From contig CM028901.1 of the NCBI GenBank assembly GCA_016801885.1, positions 13,961,095 to 14,025,094 on the forward strand: DNA of 64,000 nucleotides, read 5' to 3'. Shown piece by piece: positions 41,746-55,246 of this stretch. The notes under the pieces are model-generated. The model was given only the letters and a program-made list of their open reading frames with translations, did not search any database and was not told where the DNA came from. The stretch comes from Toxotes chatareus. Lineage: Eukaryota > Chordata > Actinopteri > Toxotidae. A program made the position numbers and the translations under genes. Every line of letters begins with the position of its first letter. The first letter of the stretch is position 1.

Positions 41746-44229
41746 GGTTGTAATGTTTAGTTATATCAGTTATTTATAGCCTTACCTGACTCTGTTGCCA
41801 GGTTGATGAATTTACAATGTAAAGCTCAAGCAAATATTCAACATGAACTGATAAGAAATGCTTTCAGTCAGTTATGGTTATGGAACCAAGTGAAAGTGGA
41901 GGATGCTTTAAGAGGAACTGGAGGTCTCTGGAAGAATTCCTGTGATAGCTCAGTCATTTAAAAGGACACTTTTACATAAAAGCCAGGACATCCTAACCTC
42001 TGCTACTTTAAATATATAAGACATATAAAATATATAAGACAGATTATATATAAAATATATAAGACAGATCTATAAGACAAATCTTTTTTTAAAACAAATT
42101 TTCTTATGAACAATCCATCGTTGGTTAGACATGTTCACAGATAAGGGTGAGCTTATTCAGTTTGCACCTGGAAGGAAAAAAAACCCACGTATCTTTACAT
42201 ACATGTGAAAAATTTACAAAGGAAACATGTACACACATACACCAACCTACACACCTGCATGATATTACAGTCATAAATATAAACCATGGATAATATGACA
42301 TTAATATACATGCAGAGTGTAAGTGAGTTGATATAAATGAGTGACTTCCATTTCAGCTCTATAAGATCACAAAAAAAATCACAAATGCTACAAAATTGAA
42401 AAAAAAAAAAAAATGATTGGGAATTGTGTCTGTAGAATTCTCAACAGTAAAGTTACTGCATTGTTTATTTTTAATTTCTGACAATGAAAAGAATATATTA
42501 GACCAGAAAGTACATAACAATGGACAGGACCAGAGCAAGTGAATTAACAAGGCCAAAGTCATTACCAGGATTATCTCTGGATAAAGTCGATGGAGTCTGA
42601 CACTGATCAGATAAATCTGGTGAAGGATTTTGCACTGTATGATTTCATATTTGTCAGAGAAAAAAGATGAATGAGCTCTATAAAGAATATCCCCTCAGTG
42701 AAACTGACATGCAGGTCCTCCTACCACATGGAGTTAATTTCTACTAAGGAATCAGCTTGGATTGACTGGATTAATTCACAGAGCTGAGATTTTGTTCTTT
42801 TAGGCAGAGGGAGCGGTAAAACGATGATCACACAGGAATTCAGGGGTTCACATCGCAGACAAAACTAGTGGCTTGCAGGTATTAAAAAACAATTTAGGAG
42901 AGGATTTAATAATTTTTGTACTAACTGCTAACTAAAGAAACTGTGGTACAACCAGACTTTGTTGTGTGGTGATACTACATAAGAATCTGCATTTAACATT
43001 TTATTTTTTAAAGTGAAATGATAGCACAGCACCAAAGCAAAGCCCTGCAGCAGAATATAGTCCACACATTCAGTCATTTTATAGCGCATTTTATTCAGCA
43101 CGCTCTCTCTGGCCTTGACCAACATATTAAATCAAAAAACAGTGAAATCGTCTTGAGTCTCGAGTATAATATGTATAGACCCTATATCGACCCATGTATA
43201 TGGTTGATAAATTAAAAAACAAAGGTTCACCCAGCATAAAGAGTAAACCAGTCCTTTGTTTGCTCTATAAGTATAATACAGGGGTCATATTTGGAATAGA
43301 AGGACCTATGGGTCCTATAACTGCTCCATAAAATGAAATAAGTATTTTATAGCAGGTCCAAATTGGGAAATGTGGGTCTTATATGGTCTATTAAAAGGAT
43401 ATATAAGCAATATACACTGTCCATTCAATAAAGAGGAAGCAGGGGTCCTACAGTACATGTGCACCTTATTAAGGATAAATTAGGGCCACTGCTTTTCCTG
43501 CAGTGTGGAAGAATGACGCATATTGCTCTCACATATAAGGACCCAGGAGCTGGCCATAGATTACGCAGATCGATACATGATTAACATTCCTAACAGGGGC
43601 CTCTTAATGTCTCTTTCATTTCAATGAGAAGAGGCAGAAGTGCCACTCTCTGTCCCCGCTCCTCTCTGCTCTTCACTGTCTTTGGCTGAAGGTTATGAGA
43701 ACGATTTTAGACGACAACAGTCATATCTCTTTGCTCTGCCTCTGACAGTTTTATCACTCAACTTAGGTTCAAATGAGCAAAATCTCCTCCAGTGACCTCT
43801 GCGTTCAACAGTTCCGGCACACAAAAATGACTTTGCCTTTTCACCTATTGTTGGGCTCATCTGTTATTTTCATGGGCCATGATGCTGAGAGATTTATATA
43901 TTTTGGAGAACTTCCTTTAGAGGTTAATGCATTTGGTCCGATGATAAGAAAGCGTATGCAGATTTGATGTGGGTGTTAGGGAATGAGCGGAATACCTTAT
44001 AAACTGAAGAGGTGAGGAACATTATTGTTTGACCTCCACACAAACACACACATCAGATACAGCATGAACTCACCCCAAAAAGGACAATACATTATACCTA
44101 CAGGGTGGTTGTGGTGATCAGTTAGCAAGTTTATAAAAACCTAATTGCAAATTATAGCCAAGTATTTCTTAAATTGTATATCTATTATCACAGAGAGATT
44201 CTGGGTAATCTTCATCCATCTAGCCATGT
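41746..44229. other. AT-rich intergenic, no gene seen
   Basis: No exon recognised. A small local tandem of 'tatataagacagat' type lies at about 42013-42075. The rest is AT-rich single-copy-looking sequence. Confidence 0.6.
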
Positions 44230-44254
44230 TTTCAACACTGTGTTACCTACATCT

Positions 44255-44360
44255 GGACTCACATCCAGTGATGCATTACTTTGCCTATTTACTCCCTTTA
44301 GATAGTAACTGATTACATTACTCGTTACATTACTTTTGCGTTACTTCGTTCATCCGTTGA
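44255..44360. repeat. Possible transposon terminus with TTAC-rich wording
   Basis: 'gatgcattactttgcctatt' and 'ttactcgttacattactttt' resemble a frequent fish repeat end. No partner end was found. Confidence 0.35.
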
Positions 44361-45058
44361 TGTGGAAAGGTCTGTTGAATCCGCTACTGGGACAGTGTTA
44401 AACTAAGTTGCGGCGATCGTACTTTTGGCTTGTGTACATTTGTGTGATTGTGTTTTCTTCCCCCCGGCTTGAAAGTCTGAATGATGTGCGTCCGGTGAGA
44501 ATTTGTGCGTACATGCAAATAGAAGTGCGCCAGGACGAGGCGGTGATTGGAGGACTACACCAGATGCAGCAGCCGATTGGTTCCTGACGGACGACGTCAC
44601 GTATGATAATCCAAGATGGTGCGGGGTCCTCGCCGCGTGGCAGGCGTGGGCTGTCATTCTTTTAAATGACGTTTCTCCTGTTAAAGATGCAGGTGATTGT
44701 CATTTGGTTTTGTTCAGTTCTTGGCCAGGTTATCCTCATTTTGCTTCTCTAACTAGGTTCATTTATTTGTTATTTTGGCGTTTGCCGTCCCTGAAGGAAA
44801 CTCCTATTTCTAGATATCTGGAAAGCACATTATAAAGTCAATAGTCGTTAACTACCAGTAAGTGGTTCCTGTGACAATTTGGAACTTGGAGAAGACAGTT
44901 TACTCTCCTGTTGTGTCTGTGCTTCCTCTAGATGGGACATAACAACAGCATATTTTCTTTAACAGAAGAACAAACACCTGTTTTTGCAGAATTTGTTGAT
45001 AATAAAGATTTGTTTGCCTTCCTACTACTGATTTGATAAAGTTTAATTTTGCAAACGT

Positions 45059-45748
45059 TGCCAACTTATATTTGGTAGCCCGGAGTCCTGGATGCTGAAC
45101 AGGAAGTGGTGAGACATGTTGGCGTCCACAGTTTTCCAAGAACACCTCATGGGAATTGACGTGGATGAAATTCACCTCACATGCAAATGGTAAGTGCTGG
45201 CTACTGAATCATGTCAGGTCAAACATGTGTTATGTTAAACTATTGTATGTCCTAGCCAGCAAAATATCAATTATTATGAAGCTTTCCAATGTACTCTGTT
45301 TTCTCTACAAGGGAAGAAGCTGCACAAGGGCAGTCGGCCTTCAGAGAGAGCTTTGCGGGGTTGTGAGAAGTTTAGTCCATTCTTAAAGACGGTGAGTATA
45401 ATGTAACCTATAAAAAATAGCCAACTTTTACAAGATCAGTGTTTCCTTAAACACAACACCTTTGCCTGGTTACCACCTGACCTCTTTATTTTCAAACGCT
45501 TATCTCAGGAGATCCACTGTTAACTTAAGTAATGATACCTGGCATTTCTTTTCATTTCTTACCCTATTTTAGCCTGTTTTATTTGGCTGCTTATTGGGGC
45601 ACTGTTGTATTTACTTGTCTTTCAGGTGCACCTGTATTGGCTTTGACCGCATCAGCCAATCTGGATTCCAGAGCTAGGGTGAAATTGCAATTGCATTTGG
45701 AGAAGGCAACCGCTGTGACTGTGAGCCCCAACAGGACCAACATCAGGT
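45059..45748 (+). pseudogene. Broken RecQ-like helicase fragment with three exons
   Basis: Three GT-AG bounded blocks (45059-45189, 45312-45391, 45626-45748) join in one phase. The first reads FGSPESWMLNRKW, a stop, then TVFQEHLMGIDVDEIHLTCKW; VDEIH stands at the DExH (motif II) position. The second reads FRESFAGL with two in-frame stops. The third reads GAPVLALTASANL, the motif III LALTA(T/S)A box of RecQ helicases, and ends SPNRTNIR, like the SSFDRPNI region of bacterial RecQ. The Walker A block and the second helicase domain were not found. Three in-frame stops mean it cannot work as read. It is either a decayed gene copy or part of a repetitive RecQ-like family in fish. Confidence 0.75.
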
Positions 45749-46804
45749 TTGGACCCAGCACAGTCTGTGCTCAGATTTTTCCAGTGTATCACATATGGTC
45801 ATGTATGTGTATCAGAAGATGTTGAAGCTATTGTTCAGCAGGTTGCAATGAAATGAGAAATGAGCCTCAGTGACATGCTGTTGTTTGCCAAGATTGATAA
45901 GGTAGCTGAAGTGTTGAACCAGGGCATCCATGCTGCACCTGCTGTGTTTCTGTTTCTGTTCTTGCACAACTTAAGTACGACATGTTTCAAGATAAAGTGT
46001 GCTGCCTGAAAACAAGGGTTTGATCAGGGGCATGGTGGATTACTACTGGAGCTGTTTGGTTCAGGGAAACACTGGACACCACCACAGATATCTCATGAAA
46101 GTTTCTGTGTGATGATGTTTGTCTGTTCCTTGTTAGCTGTATTTTGCTGAGTATGTTTGTGAAAGACGGTGATTATCCTGTAGAAAACAGGCGGCATTTC
46201 TTCTACTGTGTTTGATGCTATAAGTCTTTTCATCTCTGCTTCTGTTACCTGTTGAAAATCAAGCTTTTGCTGCTTGGTCATTGTCAGCATGCACTCAGCT
46301 TGAGCATCACTCTGAGCATGAGGGTCTTTCGCTTCTAGCTTTGTGTTAATTATCACAGTGGCATGCGAACAAGGCCTTAAAAGAGCTGACTCATCTCAAA
46401 ATACAGCTTAAGCAGCAATTAAAGAGAACAATTTCACACACTAACCTCAAATTGGAGTGATGAATCACTATATTACTCCAATATTCCTAATTATAATGAC
46501 TTTGCTGCACTCAGTGTGAGTTTATAGTGACCACTTATCGTGCTTGATGGGTTGTTTTCCGTTGGGTGTTGAGAGTTTGGAGTGTTGCGGGAAACATTTG
46601 GCCTAAAGAGCTTTTCTGTGCTGTGTGAAGTACTGAAGGCGAGCTGATGGGGTACAAACAGGCCTGGAGTGGCCTTAATCCATCTGACGCTGCAGGGGAA
46701 CGAACAAGTCTGGAGCTGCTTTGAAGTGGCATAATCGCTCACTTTTTCCTCGCTTCTTCTCACTGCTAGCCTCCAAACTGCCCCCGGAACTGTTTAATTA
46801 CACT
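45749..46804. other. Intergenic, no firm gene
   Basis: No further helicase exon could be matched. Short ORFs on both strands have no recognised motif. Confidence 0.5.
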
Positions 46805-49800
46805 GTGTGTGTGTGTGTTTGTCTGTGTGTTTGTGTGTGTGTCTGTGTGCGTGTTTGGCAGAAGAATATTTATGGTTGAGTCATGCAAATGAAGATGAAG
46901 GAGGATCACGGGCGAAATGAGGTGAGAAATTATAGCTGGAATTGGATAGAAAAGAAAAGAATGAGTGGACTAGAATGAGTAAAGACTGTAAAAAAAGGAA
47001 AAAGAAGGACGGGACTCTTAGCGCTCTGCAGAGGTTTTAAGTCCAAACACTGTAGAAAGAGGTGAAGAGGAGGAAAAGGTGAAAAAAAAGTGTCAGGAGT
47101 GTGATATAGAGACAATAAGAAGAGTTTCAGCCCATTACCTGACTCAGGTCCCCCTGATGCCAAACTGAACCCATTCAACTTAGCATAGTGGCCTCTCCGC
47201 AATGTCACATATACTCACACTCTCACATGCACACGCCCATGCATGCTGCCATCCAGAAAAAAAAAAAAAAAGAAAGCATCGCCAAAAAGCTGCTGACATC
47301 ATCAGCTCTCCTCTCATTCATGAATATTTGACCCTTTTCTCCTTGGCTCTGCAACTCAGTTTTAAAGCCAATCTCATGGGAAACGGTTCACCTTTCCCAT
47401 CTCTACACTGTAACACTGTATGTTACTGTAGGTGAGCAGGCAGCACAGCGCTGCACAGCATTTTCATCCTAATCCCTCAGTAAGTTTATAGGGAGCCACA
47501 GAATAGGATTTTTCTTGAAACAAGTGAAAAATGAAAATAGTGTAACAGGAAGTAGTGCAATCTTAACAATCCTCCTTGTTGCCCTGTGTGAGTTAAAATG
47601 AGTGTACTGTTACACTTAATTGAACTCAAAGGCTACAGTGACAGTAAGTCATGATGGACTATTGACTGCTTAACAAGGTGATGTTGGGACACAAGCAGTG
47701 GCATTAATGTCAATGATGTTTTGCCCATGTGGAGAAACATACAACAACCACTGAAGAAGAATGTAGGCCCAGTCTTGGCTTGGCAGAGGAGCACAATGCA
47801 TTTTCTAATGTGACTTTGAGAAAGTATTTGAGCTTAAGGAATGTTATCATTTCCAGTACTACCTGTTCATGATTCTTCATTAGTTAATTTTTGATCAGTT
47901 GATGACCATAAGATTGATGAATAATAAGATTTTAGGGTGAATTTGATTTAAAGTCACAGACAAACCTACAGAGAATTATCACCCGACTCTGCAGTCCCTT
48001 CAGCTCTATGGAGCATTTGAGATTCTTTCAGTTCATTGTTTTGGTTTTTACAACTGCGTTTCTTTGCTTTTTGTTTAGTTTACTTGTATATACTGTAGGC
48101 ACAAGAAAGACTGAAAAGTAACATTTATCTAAGTTGACAATGAAGGCTATTAAATCAATACAAAATAGGTGAATAATCCTAATGTGTTGTTTGGCTCTAA
48201 AATTGATATCAGATTTGAACATGAGATTTTCCCTGAGGCCAGCTAGATGCACAGCTACTCCCGCCCTATAACTGGATGGTATGTTTTACTGATGCACAGT
48301 ATGTTTAACCGTACTGCTTTTAATTATTCTCAGTAACAATTTGAAACTGGGTCAGTGAGGGACCAAAGCAACCCACTTTCCAGGAACAGAGAGGTAGGTC
48401 ATTTTCTTGCTTGAGGATGCTACTGACAGTTTCTCAGGAGGTTTGACGTCCTCTGTTTTCATAGTGTGTCTCAGATGGGTGAATACCAGCTATGCTCTTT
48501 TATTCTTTGGTGCCTCACTGGGCAAATCTTTGAAGCCATAACTTATAAACTGTAAGCCTCCCCTAAAAATGAAAAGCTGATGATCACATACAATGGAAAA
48601 ACTTGTGTCTGCATTTGGGAAAGCTTGTCTGAGACAAAAATAAAAAAGTTCTCAAAGTTTTACTGTGGATAAACATTGCTGATTTTGGCTTCTATGTTCT
48701 CATCACTTAATGGCGGATATTGACCCACGGCTACATTCCTTTAAGGTGGACATCCCCACAGAGCAGAGCTCCACTTCCCTCTCTGGTAAGGTTGCAATGT
48801 GGGACGATGGCAGCAAAGAGCATCAGGAGGATGGCAGCAGCTTATTTCCTTAAGTGGTCCCGATTGAAATGTTGGCATCGGGTAAAGAGACTGTCCTCCT
48901 CACAAGGAGGAACAGAAGGAGAGGAAAGATGGAGAGACAGGGAGAGAGATAGGAAGTGTGTGTGTGTGTGTGTTTGCGAGAGAGAGAGAGAGAGAGAGAG
49001 GTAAATGTCCGCTGTTCTGATGTCAGCGACTTTTCTTAGTATCCTTCTGTGTGCCTCTCCCTACAAGGACATGTACAGGTGCCCAGTGCTGAGGGTGCAA
49101 ACCCCTCTGTTACCTAACAGGAAGGAACATTTCAGGTATGTGTGTGGACAGCGTGAGCATGTGTGTCTGTTTATGGCAGAGTTAAAGTCACTTTCAGTCT
49201 TTTCAGATTGTCACACGACTCCATAACTGACTCATGACGAACATTTAATCCTTGTATTCTAACTAATTGAGATATGTTGAATGTTTATTTATACATTTAA
49301 AAAATCTTTTGCTGAAGTCAACCACGCTTCCAATTAAACTCAGATTAGGCCCCATGGAAACATTTGATCAGATTAGTCCCTGATGATATTGTTGCAGATG
49401 ATTATTTAGTATTAAATTGTAGAACTGTTTGCTGTGTATCTGGGGGATGAGAACAGTGATGGTAATGTCTGTTATTAAACCATCCTCCCTGATTCAGGCT
49501 GTAATGGGACATGCTCTCGTGAATTAAATTATTGTGAAATTAAACTCATTTCGCTGGGGGAAACCCTTGAGGACCCCCCCTCGGTCCTACTGTTATACTC
49601 ATATCTAAGTCTCTTCGATCCTCCAGTTCTCCATTAAGTCAAATGACTTCTGGTGAGAGAGTTTGAATGGTATTGTTTTTTTTTTTTTCTTACCCTATCT
49701 GAAACCACAGATACAACAGTGAAGGATTCAACAGTGTATTTCTATCGTAAGCTGCAAGTGTTAGCACGTCCGGTGGTAGGCAAGGAGAATTTCATGCATT

Positions 49801-50307
49801 ATTTTGGTGGGTTACAGGTTATGTTTTGAAAGAAAGATTACATTCCAGCAATCCCAGCCTAACTCATCCATGATAGTTTCTTTCACCAAACATACTGATC
49901 AGTTCTCTCCCTAAAACCCTTTTCTCTGTTAACATTAAGAGTGAAACGCACTGTTTTCAAATGCAAAGCGTGACGCTGACCTCTGTCTTGCTTGTCCTGG
50001 TATGTAAGCTAAGCAGCTAAATGAGGTTATGTTACAATCAAATAAACATCTGATCTTACATTTTTCCTTATTATACTCACCATAACACAAGGACTAACTA
50101 GCTTTACTGTCTGCAGTGCACAACACTGTTTATTTATTTCTTCCACGTGGATCATCAGCTGGTGAGGACGCTGACATTTTTCTGACGTTTTTTTCGGGAA
50201 ATGTTGCTTTAACATGAATCTTTTAGTACGATCTTATGCAAACAGCCTCTATTCTAATTTAATTGGATTGTGGAAAAGTAACTGGATCATGGTCATTTAA
50301 CATTTTC
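46805..50307 (+). repeat. Tandem duplication, unit 1 (3503 bp)
   Basis: Begins in a TG run (gtgtgtgtgtgtgtttgtct) and ends 'catttaacattttc'. Unit 2 follows directly with the same sequence. Contents are noncoding as far as I can see: a poly-A run at about 47257, a GT plus GA compound microsatellite at 48956-49001, a poly-T at about 49677. No exon was recognised. Confidence 0.95.
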
Positions 50308-53300
50308 GTGTGTGTGTGTGTTTGTCTGTGTGTTTGTGTGTGTGTCTGTGTGCGTGTTTGGCAGAAGAATATTTATGGTTGAGTCATGCAAATGAAGATG
50401 AAGGAGGATCACGGGCAGAAAAATGAGGTGAGAAATTATAGCTGGAATTGGATAGAAAAGAAAAGAATGAGTGGACTAGAATGAGTAAAGACTGTAAAAA
50501 AAGGAAAAAGAAGGGACGGGACTCTTAGCGCTCTGCAGAGGTTTTAAGTCCAAACACTGTAGAAAGAGGTGAAGAGGAGGAAAAGGTGAAAAAAAAGTGT
50601 CAGGAGTGTGATATAGAGACAATAAGAAGAGTTTCAGCCCATTACCTGACTCAGGTCCCCTGATGCCAAACTGAACCCATTCAACTTAGCATAGTGGCCT
50701 CTCCAATGTCACATATACTCACACTCTCACATGCACACGCCCCATGCATGCTGCCATCCAGAAAAAAAAAAAAAAAGCAAAGCATCGCCAAAAAAGCTGC
50801 TGACATCATCAGCTCTCCTCTCATTCATGAATATTTGACCCTTTTCTCCTTGGCTCTGCAACTCAGTTTTAAAGCCAATCTCATGGGAAACGGTTCACCT
50901 TTCCCATCTCTACACTGTAACACTGTATGTTACTGTAGGTGAGCAGGCAGCACAGCGCTGCACAGCATTTTCATCCTAATCCTCAGTAAGTTTATAGGGA
51001 GCCACAGAATAGGATTTTTCTTGAAACAAGTGAAAAATGAAAATAGTGTAACAGGAAGTAGTGCAATCTTAACAATCCTCCTTGTTGCCCTGTGTGAGTT
51101 AAAATGAGTGTACTGTTACACTTAATTGAACTCAAAGGCTACAGTGACAGTAAGTCATGATGGACTATTGACTGCTTAACAAGGTGATGTTGGGACACAA
51201 GCAGTGGCATTAATGTCAATGATGTTTTGCCCATGTGGAGAAACATACAACAACCACTGAAGAAGAATGTAGGCCCAGTCTTGGCTTGGCAGAGGAGCAC
51301 AATGCATTTTCTAATGTGACTTTGAGAAAGTATTTGAGCTTAAGGAATGTTATCATTTCCAGTACTACCTGTTCATGATTCTTCATTAGTTAATTTTGAT
51401 CAGTTGATGACCATAAGATTGATGAATAATAAGATTTTAGGGTGAATTTGATTTAAAGTCACAGACAAACCTACAGAGAATTATCACCCGACTCTGCAGT
51501 CCCTTCAGCTCTATGGAGCATTTGAGATTCTTTCAGTTCATTGTTTTGGTTTTTACAACTGCGTTTCTTTGCTTTTTGTTTAGTTTACTTGTATATACTG
51601 TAGGCACAAGAAAGACTGAAAAGTAACATTTATCTAAGTTGACAATGAAGGCTATTAAATCAATACAAAATAGGTGAATAATCCTAATGTGTTGTTTGGC
51701 TCTAAAATTGATATCAGATTTGAACATGAGATTTTCCCTGAGGCCAGCTAGATGCACAGCTACTCCCGCCCTATAACTGGATGGTATGTGTTACTGATGC
51801 ACAGTATGTTTAACCGTACTAGTTTTAATTATTCTCAGTAACAATTTGAAACTGGGTCAGTGAGGGACCAAAGCAACCCACTTTCCAGGAACAGAGAGGT
51901 AGGTCATTTTCTTGCTTGAGGATGCTACTGACAGTTTCTCAGGAGGTTTGACGTCCTCTGTTTTCATAGTGTGTCTCAGATGGGTGAATACCAGCTATGC
52001 TCTTTTATTCTTTGGTGCCTCACTGGGCAAATCTTTGAAGCCATAACTTATAAACTGTAAGCCTCCCCTAAAAATGAAAAGCTGATGATCACATACAATG
52101 GAAAAACTTGTGTCTGCATTTGGGAAAGCTTGTCTGAGACAAAAATAAAAAAGTTCTCAAAGTTTTACTGTGGATAAACATTGCTGATTTTGGCTTCTAT
52201 GTTCTCATCACTTAATGGCGGATATTGACCCACGGCTACATTCCTTTAAGGTGGACATCCCCACAGAGCAGAGCTCCACTTCCCTCTCTGGTAAGGTTGC
52301 AATGTGGGACGATGGCAGCAAAGAGCATCAGGAGGATGGCAGCAGCTTATTTCCTTAAGTGGTCCCGATTGAAATGTTGGCATCGGGTAAAGAGACTGTC
52401 CTCCTCACAAGGAGGAACAGAAGGAGAGGAAAGATGGAGAGACAGGGAGAGAGATAGGAAGTGTGTGTGTGTGTGTGTTTAAGCGAGAGAGAGAGAGAGG
52501 GAGAGGTAAATGTCCGCTGTTCTGATGTCAGCGACTTTTCTTAGTATCCTTCTGTGTGCCTCTCCCTACAAGGACATGTACAGGTGCCCAGTGCTGAGGG
52601 TGCAAACCCCTCTGTTACCTAACAGGAAGGAACATTTCAGGTATGTGTGTGGACAGCGTGAGCATGTGTGTCTGTTTATGGCAGAGTTAAAGTCACTTTC
52701 AGTCTTTTCAGATTGTCACACGACTCCATAACTGACTCATGACGAACATTTAATCCTTGTATTCTAACTAATTGAGATATGTTGAATGTTTATTTATACA
52801 TTTAAAAAATCTTTTGCTGAAGTCAACCACGCTTCCAATTAAACTCAGATTAGGCCCCATGGAAACATTTGATCAGATTAGTCCCTGATGATATTGTTGC
52901 AGATGATTATTTAGTATTAAATTGTAGAACTGTTTGCTGTGTATCTGGGGGATGAGAACAGTGATGGTAATGTCTGTTATTAAACCATCCTCCCTGATTC
53001 AGGCTGTAATGGGACATGCTCTCGTGAATTAAATTATTGTGAAATTAAACTCATTTCGCTGGGGGAAACCCTTGAGGACCCCCCCTCGGTCCTACTGTTA
53101 TACTCATATCTAAGTCTCTTCGATCCTCCAGTTCTCCATTAAGTCAAATGACTTCTGGTGAGAGAGTTTGAATGGTATTGTTTTTTTTTTTTTCTTACCC
53201 TATCTGAAACCACAGATACAACAGTGAAGGATTCAACAGTGTATTTCTATCGTAAGCTGCAAGTGTTAGCACGTCCGGTGGTAGGCAAGGAGAATTTCAT

Positions 53301-53811
53301 GCATTATTTTGGTGGGTTACAGGTTATGTTTTGAAAGAAAGATTACATTCCAGCAATCCCAGCCTAACTCATCCATGATAGTTTCTTTCACCAAACATAC
53401 TGATCAGTTCTCTCCTAAAACCCTTTTCTCTGTTAACATTAAGAGTGAAACGCACTGTTTTCAAATGCAAAGCGTGACGCTGACCTCTGTCTTGCTTGTC
53501 CTGGTATGTAAGCTAAGCAGCTAAATGAGGTTATGTTACAATCAAATAAACATCTGATCTTACATTTTTCCTTATTATACTCACCATAACACAAGGACTA
53601 ACTAGCTTTACTGTCTGCAGTGCACAACACTGTTTATTTATTTCTTCCACGTGGATCATCAGCTGGTGAGGACGCTGACATTTTTCTGACGTTTTTTTCG
53701 GGAAATGTTGCTTTAACATGAATCTTTTAGTACGATCTTATGCAAACAGCCTCTATTCTAATTTAATTGGATTGTGGAAAAGTAACTGGATCATGGTCAT
53801 TTAACATTTTC
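50308..53811 (+). repeat. Tandem duplication, unit 2 (3504 bp)
   Basis: Nearly identical to 46805-50307. The differences I saw are mostly one-base changes in homopolymers (for example ggtccccctg/ggtcccctg, taatccctcag/taatcctcag, ttaatttttg/ttaattttg, tctccctaaaa/tctcctaaaa). There are also a few substitutions (atgttttactg/atgtgttactg) and a different GA-repeat length. After 53811 the sequence becomes unique ('tgttcctccc'). Confidence 0.95.
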
Positions 53812-55246
53812 TGTTCCTCCCACATGATCTAATTCCATTCATCATCAGGCCACTTTCAGCACCATCATGTATGTGGAAGTGTGTGAGGGCGAGCTGAGGA
53901 CAGGGAGACGAAAAAGAGGAGAGGCTGTGATGAATAACTGCGGTACTGATGCTGACAGCACACTTCAGTAACTGACCCGGTGTGTGTCTGTCTGTGTGTG
54001 TCTGTGTGTGTGTGTGGCTACTATCTCTCTTTGTTACACATGAATCCAGTTTTTGACATTCATCTCTACGCTCCTGATGTATGGGGTTTTTCCATCGTCC
54101 TGCCTCTCGCTTCTTTCCTCTTCTTCTCTATGTCTCTCTACCATTCTCTCTCAAGACTTGGTTGCCAGCGCTGGCTGACAGTGAGCAGAGATCTTGAGCG
54201 AAACAGACCACGATTTTCTAATCTGTTCACCACACAGGCCTGTTTTCCAATCTATAACGCGCCACTGATTCCCCCGAGAAGCACACACGCGTATACAAAC
54301 ACCACCCCGACACACACTCCGCCACGCTCTCTCCCTTTCTCTCTCTTGTGGCTCCAGGCTTTAACATTATTGCCAGCGTGCTCTCATTAGCGGGGAACGG
54401 GGGACACATTTACCATCCTTGCTGGATTGATCGCAGCAAACACCTCACTTTACTGTTTTTTGGATGGATCCTTCATATCCAGTAAACATCCAAACATCCT
54501 CCTCCTCATCATCATCGTCATCATTATCCTCACCAGACTCCACAATATTTCTCCTTCTACAGTTTAATGATCCTACAGTTCACTAAGTGGTTCCATCATT
54601 AGCAATGCAGTAACGGGTGCAGCTGGTGGGGAAAAGTGTATTGAAGTGAAAGTCTTATACATCATATTTAGGTGCATTTTAGAATGATTTTTCTGCTCAG
54701 GAGTACAAACCATTGCAATTATACCTGCAGGGCTTGTGTATTATTACCACTATCTCAGCTATTCCTGACAAAACTCATAAAAAACTTTTCAAAAACAATG
54801 TAGATAAAAAGCTTTGTGCCACCTCGCTTCCATACATGGTGTCTCCAGCGATGTGAACATGTTGTACATTCTGTGCCTGTATGACAGGAAATCACTCTTC
54901 AGTTTGTATACATAAACCAGAACAGTGCAGCAAGATAAAGTATGCAAAATAGCCAGTATGTCTGTATATATAGTCTTGTTATGCTCAGAATACAAATGAA
55001 GAAAATGTCTGATGACCAGTTGTATTTGGAACAGTATGTTTTACTGTGCTCTACGCTGGCGTTGCCAGCCTGTGGTTCTTTGCTCATGGGAAAAGAAAAG
55101 AAAAGGAAAGGAAAGGAAGGATTTGAAAAATGATTAGAAAACCCAAATTATCTCTCTGCCTCCACTGTGGATTTTCTCACCTGACTGCGTTGAGTTGGCC
55201 AGGTGTGTTCCGCTCAGTCGAGTAAATGATCACATGATGATCAGCG
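53812..55246. other. Intergenic, no gene seen
   Basis: Contains a TG-rich run at 53980-54015 and an A/G-rich run at 55092-55120. No exon was recognised. Confidence 0.55.

Noticed and set aside
46093..46356. Minus-strand 87-codon ORF with a Glu/Lys-rich helix-like stretch, considered as a LINE fragment
   Set aside because: It resembles LINE wording for only a few residues and does not continue into the expected reverse-transcriptase motifs.
48028..52731. Pairs of identical small ORFs (for example 48028-48252 and 51533-51757)
   Set aside because: Their repetition comes from the tandem duplication and not from selection; none has a recognised motif.
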